64,000 nucleotides of DNA from CAVZVW01 sp963778845 (lineage in GTDB: Bacteria; Actinomycetota; Actinomycetes; Actinomycetales; Kineosporiaceae), in the NCBI GenBank assembly GCA_963778845.1, contig CAVZVW010000009.1:372001-436000 (forward strand), given 5' to 3'. The notes under the pieces are model-generated. The model ran no database searches. It saw nothing but the letters and a program-made list of their open reading frames with translations, and had not been told where the DNA came from. The first letter of the stretch is position 1. Each line of letters opens with the position of its first letter. The translations under genes and the position numbers were made by a program. Positions 23,864-31,621 of this stretch are shown piece after piece.

Positions 23864-24826
23864 TCAGAAGCGCTCGGGGTACCCGGCCTCCGGCGCCGAC
23901 ACCTCCTCGAGTGCCGCTTGGATCTGCTCCGGCAGCTCGACCTGCTCACTGGCCAGGGAGCCGCGCATCTGCGCAGCCGTCCGAGCACCGACCAGCACGG
24001 AGGCCACCCCCGGTCGGTCGCGCACCCAGGCGAGGGCGACCTCCAGCGGCGAGCACCCGAGACCCTCCGCCGCCGTGCAGACGGCGTCCACCACGCGCCG
24101 GGAACCGGCGTCGAGGTACTGCGAGACGAACGCGGACAAGTGCGGGGACGCCCCGCGGGAGTCCGCCGGAGTCCCGCTGCGGTACTTGCCGGTGAGCACG
24201 CCGCGTCCTAAGGGCGACCAGGCGAGGATGCCCAGCCCGAGTGCGCGGCAGGCCGGGTGCACCTCTCGTTCGATCCCGCGTTGGACGAGTGAGTACTCCA
24301 CCTCGGCCGCGACCGGCACCAGGCCGGGCCCGGCAACGCTGGCGGCGCGCGCCGTCTGCCACCCGCTGAAGTTCGAGACGCCGACGTAGCGGGTGCGTCC
24401 GCTGGCCTGCGCGTGCTCCAGGGCGGAGAGGGTCTCCTCGAGCGGGACGTCGTCGCTCCAGGCGTGCACCAACCACAGGTCCACGTGGTCGGTCGCCAGC
24501 CGCTGCAGCGATCCGTCGAGGGCGTCGAGCAGCCCGCGCCGCGAGGTGTCCAGCCGACGGGCGCCGTCGCGCCGTGTGATTCCGGCCTTCGTACACAGGA
24601 CCACGTCGCGCCGCGCAACCACCGACCCGACGAGCCTGCCGAGCAAGGACTCACTCGCCCCGTCGCCGTAGGAGGCCGCGGAGTCCAGCAAGGTCCCGCC
24701 GGCGTCCACGAAGTCCCGCAGCTGGTCGGCGGCCTCGTGCTCGTCGGTGTCGCGGCCCCATGTGAGCGTGCCGAGCCCCAACCGGGAGACCTGCAGGCCG
24801 CTGGCACCGACGAAGCGCTCCTCCAC
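23864..24826 (-). CDS. Aldo/keto reductase
   Basis: A 320-residue NADPH-dependent (alpha/beta)8 oxidoreductase of the AKR superfamily. The catalytic tetrad is visible: Asp and Tyr in LLDSAASYGDGASE, Lys in VLCTKAGI, His in LWLVHAWSDD. The NADP-binding end reads VLVGARTAAQMRGSL. The GTG at 24826 begins the homology (VEERFVGASGLQVSRLGLG). It is divergent from the LLM oxidoreductase gene, an arrangement typical of this conserved actinobacterial block. Substrate unknown. Confidence 0.9.
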   Translation of the reverse strand: MEERFVGASGLQVSRLGLGTLTWGRDTDEHEAADQLRDFVDAGGTLLDSAASYGDGASESLLGRLVGSVVARRDVVLCTKAGITRRDGARRLDTSRRGLLDALDGSLQRLATDHVDLWLVHAWSDDVPLEETLSALEHAQASGRTRYVGVSNFSGWQTARAASVAGPGLVPVAAEVEYSLVQRGIEREVHPACRALGLGILAWSPLGRGVLTGKYRSGTPADSRGASPHLSAFVSQYLDAGSRRVVDAVCTAAEGLGCSPLEVALAWVRDRPGVASVLVGARTAAQMRGSLASEQVELPEQIQAALEEVSAPEAGYPERF

Positions 24827-24881
24827 GCCGCTCAAGGTAGTTGACCAAGCGCTCTCCCGGCTGGCGCTAGGCTGCCGACCC

Positions 24882-25946
24882 ATGCGCCTCGGACTCAACC
24901 TCGGCTACTGGGGGGCCGGCAGCCACTCCGAGAACCTGGCCCTGGCCCGTGAGGCCGACCGCATCGGGTACAGCGTGGTGTGGGCGGCGGAGGCCTACGG
25001 GTCCGACGCGGCCACCGTGCTGGCCTGGGTCGCGGCACAGACGCAGCGGGTCGACATCGGCAGCGCCGTCCTGCAGATCCCGGCCCGCACACCCGCGATG
25101 ACCGCGATGACGGCCGCGACGCTGGACACCCTGTCCGGGGGCCGGTTCCGGCTCGGGCTCGGCGTCTCCGGCCCCCAGGTCTCCGAGGGCTGGCACGGCG
25201 TGCGCTTCGACCACCCACTGGCCCGCACCCGTGAGTACGTCGACATCGTGCGGATGGCGCTGGCGCGCGAGACCGTGCAGTACGACGGGCGCCACTTCAC
25301 GCTGCCGCTGCCGGACGGTCCCGGCAAGGCCCTCAAGCTCACCGTCCACCCCGTCCGCGACCACATCCCGCTCTACCTGGCCGCCGTCGGCCCGCGCAAC
25401 CTCGAGCTGACCGGGCAGGTCGCCGACGGCTGGCTGGCCATCTTCTTCTCACCCGAGCACGCGTCGGTCTCGCTGGACCCGGTGCGCGCGGGACGGGTGC
25501 AGGCGGGCAGAGGGACGGCGCAGGACCCGCTGGACGGCTTCGACGTCGTGCCCACCGTGCCTGTCGTGGTCGGCGAGGACCTGGACGCCGCTGCAGCGCC
25601 CTTGCGCGGGTACGCCGCCCTCTACATCGGCGGGATGGGCAGCCGCGAGCAGAACTTCTACAACGCCCTGGCTCGCCGGATGGGCTTCGAGGCCGCCGCC
25701 CAGGAGATCCAGGACCTCTACCTGGAGCGCAGGCACCGTGACGCGATGGCCGCCGTCCCCCTGGACCTCATCGACGCCACGAGCCTCATCGGCCCGCCGG
25801 AGCGGATCCGCGACCGCCTGCAGGCGTTCGCCGACAGCGGCGTCACGACCCTGACCATCGCCACACACGCCCAGTCGATGGAGGAGCGCGTGGCCACGCT
25901 GCGCATCGTCGCCGAGGCCGTCGAGGCCGCTGGACTCGCCTCATGA
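24882..25946 (+). CDS. LLM-class F420-dependent oxidoreductase
   Basis: A 354-residue luciferase-like TIM-barrel enzyme. It begins MRLGLNLGYWGAGSHSENLA, then ADRIGYSVVWAAEAYGSDA, and includes TAMTAATLDTLSGGRFRLGLGVSGPQV and PLYLAAVGPRNLELTG. This subgroup uses reduced F420 as hydride donor. The gene sits directly before uppP with an ATGA overlap in the conserved order seen in many actinomycetes. Its substrate is not known. Confidence 0.88.
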   Translation: MRLGLNLGYWGAGSHSENLALAREADRIGYSVVWAAEAYGSDAATVLAWVAAQTQRVDIGSAVLQIPARTPAMTAMTAATLDTLSGGRFRLGLGVSGPQVSEGWHGVRFDHPLARTREYVDIVRMALARETVQYDGRHFTLPLPDGPGKALKLTVHPVRDHIPLYLAAVGPRNLELTGQVADGWLAIFFSPEHASVSLDPVRAGRVQAGRGTAQDPLDGFDVVPTVPVVVGEDLDAAAAPLRGYAALYIGGMGSREQNFYNALARRMGFEAAAQEIQDLYLERRHRDAMAAVPLDLIDATSLIGPPERIRDRLQAFADSGVTTLTIATHAQSMEERVATLRIVAEAVEAAGLAS

Positions 25947-26782
25947 GCGACACGTTGGGCTACCTCGACGCCGTCGTGCTGGGCATCGTGGAGGGGCTCA
26001 CGGAGTTCCTGCCCGTGTCGAGCACGGGGCACCTCACGGTCGCCGAGGGAGTGCTCGGCCTGCAGGTCGACGACCCCGCAGTGACGGCGTTCACGGCGAT
26101 CGTCCAGTTCGGCGCGATCGTGGCGACGTTCCTGTACTTCCGTCGCGACATCGTGCGCCTGGCCGTGGCCTGGGGTCGGGGACTGGCCTCGGAGCCGGCG
26201 CGGCGCGAGGTCGACTACCGCTTCGCCTGGTACGTCCTCGCAGGCTCGCTGCCGGTGGCGGTCGTCGGGTTCGCGCTGAAGGACCTCATCACCGGCCCGC
26301 TGCGCAACCTGTGGGTGGTCTCCGTCGCTCTCATCGCCTGGAGCGCCGTGATGTACGTGGCTGAGAAGCGCAGCCGGCAGCGTCTGGGCGAGGAGGACCT
26401 CACGCTGCGTCAGATCCTCGTGATCGGCCTGGTCCAGTGCGCGGCACTCGTGCCCGGGGTGTCGCGGTCGGCCGCGACCATCTCCGCCGGTCTGTGGCAG
26501 GACGCCACCCGCGTGGCGGCGACCCGGCTGTCCTTCTTCCTCGCGATCCCGGCGCTGACGGGGGCCGCGCTGTTCGAGCTCAAGGACGTCGACACGAGCG
26601 TGGTCGGGTGGGGTCCGCTGGCCGTCGGGACGCTCGTGTCCTTCGTCGTGGCCTATGCGACGATCGCGTGGCTTCTGCGTTTCGTCACACGGCACCCCAT
26701 CACGGTGTTCGTCGGCTACCGGGTTGCTGCCGGCCTCATCCTGGCTGTGGCGCTCGCGACGGGCGTGCTCTCGGCCACCTGA
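25943..26782 (+). CDS. uppP: Undecaprenyl-diphosphatase (bacitracin-resistance type)
   Basis: A 279-residue polytopic inner-membrane phosphatase that recycles undecaprenyl diphosphate to the monophosphate carrier for peptidoglycan and other glycans. Both family motifs are intact: EGLTEFLPVSSTGHL near the N terminus and PGVSRSAATISAG near residue 172. About seven or eight hydrophobic helices are present. It overlaps the LLM oxidoreductase stop (ATGA). A short gap follows to the phosphomutase-like gene. Confidence 0.95.
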   Translation: MSDTLGYLDAVVLGIVEGLTEFLPVSSTGHLTVAEGVLGLQVDDPAVTAFTAIVQFGAIVATFLYFRRDIVRLAVAWGRGLASEPARREVDYRFAWYVLAGSLPVAVVGFALKDLITGPLRNLWVVSVALIAWSAVMYVAEKRSRQRLGEEDLTLRQILVIGLVQCAALVPGVSRSAATISAGLWQDATRVAATRLSFFLAIPALTGAALFELKDVDTSVVGWGPLAVGTLVSFVVAYATIAWLLRFVTRHPITVFVGYRVAAGLILAVALATGVLSAT

Positions 26783-26800
26783 GCACCTACTCTGGCGCTC

Positions 26801-27625
26801 GTGCCCATCGTGCTGCTCGTGCGCCACGGGCGCACCGCAGCCAACGCCGAGGGTGTCCTCGCGGGATGGACCCCGGGCGTGGCCCTGGACGAGACGGGCC
26901 TGGCCCAGGCCCGGGCGCTCGCGCAGCGTCTGGCTGTGCTCCCGTTGGCCGCGGTCGTGACCAGCCCGTTGCAGCGCTGCTGCGAGACCGCGGCAGCCGT
27001 CGCCGCCGTCGACGGCCCACCGTTACGCACGACGGTGGCGAAGGCCAGAGCCGCGAGCAACGCCGTGGTGACGGCCCTGGTCGCCCGCCCCCAGCCGGTC
27101 ATCGACGACCGGCTCGGCGAATGCCGGTACGGGTCGTGGACGGGCCGGTCCTTGAAGGAGCTCGCGAAGGACCCGCTGTGGCGGGCGGTCCAGGTGCACC
27201 CGTCCGGCGTGAGGTTCCCCGGCCCCGACGGGGAGTCGATGCGCGCGATGCAGGAGCGCGCCGTCTGCGCCGTCCGCGAGCATGACGCCCGGGTCGCGAG
27301 CGAGCACGGGGAAGGTGCGGTCTGGGTGGCCGTGTCGCACGGGGACGTCATCAAGGCGGTGCTCGCCGACGCCCTCGGAATGCACCTGGACGCCTTCCAG
27401 CGCCTCGTCGTCGACCCCTGCTCGGTCAGCGCCGTCCGCTACACGCCGCTGCGCCCGTTCGCGTTGCGGGTCAACGACACCGGCGGCGACCTGGCTTCGC
27501 TGCAGCCCGCCCGCCAGGCGGGACGGGCACGCGGCCGGGGGGCCGGCACGGGCACGCGATCGAGGCGGTCCGAGGCCGACGACGAGGCGGCCTCCGACGC
27601 CGTCGTCGGCGGCGCGGCATCGTGA
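26801..27625 (+). CDS. Histidine phosphatase superfamily protein (phosphoglycerate-mutase-like)
   Basis: A 274-residue cytosolic phosphatase-fold protein. The catalytic His is in VLLVRHGRTAAN, the second core His in WVAVSHGDVIKA, and the proton-donor Glu in IDDRLGECRYGSW. The last 50 residues are basic and low-complexity (ARGRGAGTGTRSRRSEADDE). Proteins of this neighbourhood are annotated as MSMEG_4190-like phosphatases; the substrate is not established to my knowledge. GTG start, 18 bp after uppP. Confidence 0.88.
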   Translation: MPIVLLVRHGRTAANAEGVLAGWTPGVALDETGLAQARALAQRLAVLPLAAVVTSPLQRCCETAAAVAAVDGPPLRTTVAKARAASNAVVTALVARPQPVIDDRLGECRYGSWTGRSLKELAKDPLWRAVQVHPSGVRFPGPDGESMRAMQERAVCAVREHDARVASEHGEGAVWVAVSHGDVIKAVLADALGMHLDAFQRLVVDPCSVSAVRYTPLRPFALRVNDTGGDLASLQPARQAGRARGRGAGTGTRSRRSEADDEAASDAVVGGAAS

Positions 27626-27659
27626 GCAACGACCGCCGGCCGCGCGTAGGGTCACGGCT

Positions 27660-28233
27660 ATGCCCAGACAGGTCTTCGCCTTCGACCCGCCCGAGCGTTT
27701 CGTGGCGGGAACGGTGGGACCCCCCGGACAGCGGACGTTCTTCCTGCAGGCGCGCGCGGGCAGCCGCCTGACGAGCGTCGCCCTGGAGAAGGCACAGGTC
27801 GCGGTGCTGGCCGAGCGCGTCGAGGAGATGCTCGACGAGGTGCTGCGCCGGACCGGCGGCACCGCCGACGTGCCCGTCACGGGCCGACGATGTCGTGGAC
27901 GACGCGCCCCTGGACACCCCGATCGAGGAGGAGTTCCGGGTCGGCACGATGAGCCTGGCCTGGGACGGCGACACCGGCCGCGTCGCCATCGAGTGCTACC
28001 AGGCACGCGACGAGGAGGCGGCCGAACCGACCGACGAGGAGGACCTGGCCGACGCCGACCCGCAGGCCGTCGGTTCGGTACTCCGCGTGTGGCTGTCCGG
28101 TCAGGCCGCCCGAGCCTTCGTCAGGCGCGCTCTCGCCGTGGTCGCCGCCGGGCGCCCGCCGTGCCCCTTCTGCGGCAACCCACTCGACGCAACAGGGCAC
28201 GTCTGCCCTCGCGCCAACGGCTACCGCCGCTGA
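27660..28233 (+). CDS. DUF3090 protein, interrupted by one extra base
   Basis: The first frame (from ATG 27660) reads MPRQVFAFDPPERFVAGTVG, then TFFLQARAGSRLTSVALEK and VAVLAERVEEMLDEVLRR. At about 27880 the frame is lost. The next frame continues as ADDVVDDAPLDTPIEEEFRV, VLRVWLSGQAARAFVRRA and PCPFCGNPLDATGHVCPRAN, with a four-Cys/His zinc-ribbon-like end. The total of 574 bases is one more than 191 codons, so removing one base restores a protein of the family's normal length (about 190). The family is conserved beside mshC in actinomycetes; function unknown. Confidence 0.8.
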
Positions 28234-28264
28234 CCCTCGACGGCTCAGACGCGGACACGACCTG

Positions 28265-29119
28265 ATGGCCACGGACCCCCACCCGCCCGCCCAGGGCCGG
28301 GAGGACGACGTCGCGCTACAGGTTCTGGCGCGCGGCGACCTCACCGTTCGCGGTCGCCTCGTCGAGGCCAGCAACGCCACGCTCGTCGCGACGGCCACCC
28401 TCGACGGGGTCGACCTCGACTGCGTCTACAAACCGGTGGCGGGGGAGAGGCCGCTCTGGGACTTCCCCTCCCGTACCCTGGCCCGCCGGGAGGTGGCCTC
28501 TTACCTGCTGTCGGTAGCCGGTGGCTGGGGCGTCGTCCCGCCCACGGTTCTGCGCGAGGGGCCGTTCGGGCCGGGCAGCGTCCAGCGTTGGGTGGACGAG
28601 GTGCCCGGGGAGGGTGGCTCGCAAGCCGAGCCGGGGGCTGGGCTGGTGGACGTCGTCGCGCCAGGGGCCGTGCCGGCCGGCTGGTTCACGGTGATCCAGG
28701 CCGAGGGGATGGACGGGCGACCTCTGGCCCTCGTGCACGCCGACGACGACGACCTTCGTCGAATGGCGGTGTTCGACATAGTCGCCAACAACGCCGACCG
28801 CAAGGGCGGTCACGTGCTTCGCGACGTCTCCGGCGCCGTCCTCGGGGTCGACCACGGACTCACCTTCAACGTGGATCCCAAGCTACGCACCGTCTTGTGG
28901 GGGTGGGCGGGCCGCCCGCTCGATGCCGCCCTCCTCGCCGGTGTCGAGCGGGTGAGCGCAGACCTCGCCGGCGAGTCGGGCCTGTGGCGCGCCTTGTCGC
29001 GCCTTCTGTCGGGCGACGAGGTCGACCAGACCCGCCACCGCGCGGACCGGCTCGCGAGCACCGGGCGCTTCCCTCGCCCGGGCCGGGGCCGCCCGTCGAT
29101 CCCGTGGCCGGCGTTCTGA
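28265..29119 (+). CDS. SCO1664-family protein (phosphatidylinositol kinase-like fold)
   Basis: A 284-residue protein of the PI3/PI4-kinase-like family found next to mshC. The catalytic-loop-like segment VFDIVANNADRKGGHVL and the metal-loop segment LGVDHGLTFNVD are in the expected order; upstream are CVYKPVAGERPLWDFP, a likely nucleotide-contact Lys, and REVASYLLSVAGGWGVVPPT. Its physiological role is not established. It follows the DUF3090 gene closely. Confidence 0.85.
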   Translation: MATDPHPPAQGREDDVALQVLARGDLTVRGRLVEASNATLVATATLDGVDLDCVYKPVAGERPLWDFPSRTLARREVASYLLSVAGGWGVVPPTVLREGPFGPGSVQRWVDEVPGEGGSQAEPGAGLVDVVAPGAVPAGWFTVIQAEGMDGRPLALVHADDDDLRRMAVFDIVANNADRKGGHVLRDVSGAVLGVDHGLTFNVDPKLRTVLWGWAGRPLDAALLAGVERVSADLAGESGLWRALSRLLSGDEVDQTRHRADRLASTGRFPRPGRGRPSIPWPAF

Positions 29120-29298
29120 CCGCTCTCCGCGTCGCGCCACTCCGGTTCGCGGTGGGCAGAGGGTGTGCGTGGACTCGAGCGTGGACGGGTATGGGGCGAC
29201 CACCCCCACGCCGGTCCACCGCGACGTCCACGCTCGACCGCTCGCCGCAGCCGACCGGACGCGCTGACCGAGAACCCCGCCCAGTTAGGCTCGCACCT

Positions 29299-30588
29299 GT
29301 GATCCCCTGGCCCGCGCCCGCGATCCCGGGCCTGCCCGGCAAGGGGCTCCCCGTCCGCATCTTCGACACCGCCACGCGCACCGTCGTCGCGACGGACCCC
29401 GACGGACCGGCCCGGATGTACGTGTGCGGCATCACGCCGTACGACGCCACGCACATCGGCCACGCCGCCACCTACGTCGCGTTCGACCTGCTCAACAGGG
29501 CATGGCGGGACGCCGGCCACGCGGTGCGCTACGTCCAGAACGTCACCGACGTCGACGACCCGCTGCTCGAACGCGCCCGGCTCACCGGGGTGGACTGGCG
29601 TGAGCTCGCCTCCCAGCAGACCGACCTCTTCATCGAGGACATGGCCGCACTGTCGGTGCTGCCGCCGGACGTCTTCCTCGGGGCGGTCGACGGGATCCCG
29701 CTGGTCGTGGACGCGGCGGACCGGCTCATCGCCGCTGGTCACGCCTATCGCGTGCCGGACGACGAGTCGCAGCCCGACGGCGACGTGTACTGCTCGGTGG
29801 ACGCCGACCCGCGGTTCGGCTCCATCGCCCACCTCGACGAGGCGGCGATGCTCGCCCTCTTCGCCGAGCGGGGCGGGGACCCCGACCGCCCGGGCAAGCG
29901 CCACCCACTCGACTGCCTGCTCTGGCGGGTCGAGCGACCGGACGAGCCCGCTTGGGACGGCGGCGACCTCGGCCGCGGGCGCCCTGGCTGGCACATCGAG
30001 TGCACGACGATCGCCCTGCAGCACCTCGGGATGGGCTTCGACGTGCAGGGCGGCGGTGCCGACCTCGCATTCCCGCACCACGAGATGAGCGCGGCTGCCG
30101 CGCACGCGCTCACCGGCCAGTGGCCGTTCGCCAAGGCATACTGCCACGTCGGGCTCGTGGGCCTGGACGGGGAGAAGATGAGCAAGTCGCGCGGAAACCT
30201 GGTGTTCGTCTCGCGGCTCCTGGCCCAAGGCGTCGAGGCGCCGGCCGTCCGGCTGGCCATCCTCGCCCACCACTACCGCCGCCCGTGGGAGTGGACGCAG
30301 CCCGGCCTGGACACCGCCGTTGCTCGGCTGGAGCGGTGGCGCCGAGCGACCGCCCTGGAGGACGGTCCGGACGTGGAACCGGTGCTCACCCGAGCCCGCG
30401 AACGGCTGGCAGACGACCTGGACGCTCCGGGCGTCATCGCCGCCGTCGACGGCTGGGTCGAGGAGCAGCTCGAGTCCCGCGCCACCGATACGCCGACACG
30501 CATGCCCGCAGGTCGCAGTGCCCCTCTCCACGGCGCCCCGCACCAGGTGCGGGCACTCGTAGACGCACTGCTCGGCGTCCGGCTCTAG
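29299..30588 (+). CDS. mshC: L-cysteine:1D-myo-inositol 2-amino-2-deoxy-glucopyranoside ligase (mycothiol synthesis)
   Basis: A 429-residue cytosolic enzyme that joins cysteine to GlcN-Ins using ATP, the third committed step of mycothiol synthesis. It is a class I tRNA-synthetase homologue: YVCGITPYDATHIGHAATYV carries the zinc Cys and the HIGH box, RPGWHIECTTIALQHLG the second zinc Cys with nearby His, and GLVGLDGEKMSKSRGN the KMSKS loop. It differs from CysS in the PWPAP start and shorter C terminus. Starts with GTG in the context IPWPAPAIPGLPG. A pair of 25-bp palindromes follows its stop. Confidence 0.95.
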   Translation: MIPWPAPAIPGLPGKGLPVRIFDTATRTVVATDPDGPARMYVCGITPYDATHIGHAATYVAFDLLNRAWRDAGHAVRYVQNVTDVDDPLLERARLTGVDWRELASQQTDLFIEDMAALSVLPPDVFLGAVDGIPLVVDAADRLIAAGHAYRVPDDESQPDGDVYCSVDADPRFGSIAHLDEAAMLALFAERGGDPDRPGKRHPLDCLLWRVERPDEPAWDGGDLGRGRPGWHIECTTIALQHLGMGFDVQGGGADLAFPHHEMSAAAAHALTGQWPFAKAYCHVGLVGLDGEKMSKSRGNLVFVSRLLAQGVEAPAVRLAILAHHYRRPWEWTQPGLDTAVARLERWRRATALEDGPDVEPVLTRARERLADDLDAPGVIAAVDGWVEEQLESRATDTPTRMPAGRSAPLHGAPHQVRALVDALLGVRL

Positions 30589-30597
30589 CTCCCTGGT

Positions 30598-30652
30598 TTG
30601 GCGCAGCGGCACACTGTGCCAAGCAGTTTGGCGCAGTGGCACACCGCGCCAA
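30598..30652. repeat. Cluster B of the dispersed 25-bp palindromic element (2 copies)
   Basis: Copies at 30598-30622 and 30628-30652 have the form TTGGCGCAGYGG...GCCAA, in the same orientation, five bases apart. They lie between the convergent mshC and PAC2 genes, 9 bp after the mshC stop. They can form hairpins and probably serve as a shared terminator. Confidence 0.9.
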
Positions 30653-30695
30653 ACAACGCGCCTAACTACGCGCCTTCAGCAGGACGGACGGCGTC

Positions 30696-31553
30696 CTACC
30701 GGCCAGGAGCATCGTCACCACGGCGACGCAGGTACCGCTCGAACTCACGGGCGATGGCCTCGCCGGTGGCCTCGGGCAGCTCCGCGGTGTCCTTGGCCTC
30801 CTCGAGCTGCCGCACATACTCGGCGATCTCGCTGTCCTCCTCGGCGAGCTCGTCGACGCCACGCTCCCAGGCCCGGGCGTCCTCGGGCAGGTCGCCGAGG
30901 GGGACCGTCACATCGAGGAGCTCCTCGACCCGGCGCAGCAGCGCCAGTGTCGCCTTGGGTGAGGGGGACTGCCCGACGTAGTGCGGCACGGCCGCCCACA
31001 GCGACAGCCCCGGAACGCCGGTGTGCCCCGCCGCGTCGTGCAGGACCCCGACGATGCCGGTAGGACCTTCGTAGTGCGACTGCTCCAGAGCCAGCCGCTT
31101 GATCAGGTGCTCGTCCTCGCTCGTGCTGGTCACCGGGATCGGGCGGGTGTGCGGGACGTCGGCCAGCAGGGCGCCGAGCGTCACGAGCATCCCGACCCCG
31201 AGGCCGCGCGCGTGCCCGAGCAGCTCCTCGGTGTAGCCGCGCCAGCGCATGGACGGCTCGATCCCGCGGACGAGCACGACGTCGCGGGCGGCACCGGGCG
31301 GGCTCGCCCAGGACAAGCGGGTCGTGGGCCACGTGATCCGGCGACGGCCGTCCTCGTCGAGGTGCACCATCGGCCGGGTGACCTGGAAGTCGTGGTACCC
31401 CTCGGGGTCGAGAGTGGCGAAGCGCTGAGCCCCCCACACCGTCTCCAGGTGCACCAGCGCGCCGCTGGCGGCCTCACCGGCGTCGTTCCACCCTTCGAAG
31501 GCCGCGACCATGACGGGATCGCGCAGCGCCGGCACCTCGGGCTCCTGGCTCAC
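30696..31553 (-). CDS. PAC2-family protein (proteasome-assembly-chaperone 2-like)
   Basis: A 285-residue protein of the PAC2 (DUF75) fold: VMVAAFEGWNDAGEAASGAL, then RRITWPTTRLSWASPP, VLVRGIEPSMRWRGY and LVTLGALLADVPHTRPIPVT. The C-terminal third is helical and acidic. In actinobacteria this gene sits beside mshC/metH and far from prcBA; a direct role in proteasome assembly is not proven. The GTG start (SQEPEVPALRDP) is 68 bp from the divergent metH. Confidence 0.88.
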   Translation of the reverse strand: MSQEPEVPALRDPVMVAAFEGWNDAGEAASGALVHLETVWGAQRFATLDPEGYHDFQVTRPMVHLDEDGRRRITWPTTRLSWASPPGAARDVVLVRGIEPSMRWRGYTEELLGHARGLGVGMLVTLGALLADVPHTRPIPVTSTSEDEHLIKRLALEQSHYEGPTGIVGVLHDAAGHTGVPGLSLWAAVPHYVGQSPSPKATLALLRRVEELLDVTVPLGDLPEDARAWERGVDELAEEDSEIAEYVRQLEEAKDTAELPEATGEAIAREFERYLRRRGDDAPGR

Positions 31554-31621
31554 GGGTCCACACTACGGGCGGTCGCGGGCTCCGCCGGAACCCGCACCCC
31601 GAGCACCGCCTAGACTCACGC

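Noticed and set aside
31554..31621. Cobalamin or SAM riboswitch before metH
   Set aside because: Only 68 bp separate it from the divergent PAC2 gene, too short for these riboswitches, and no B12-box was seen.
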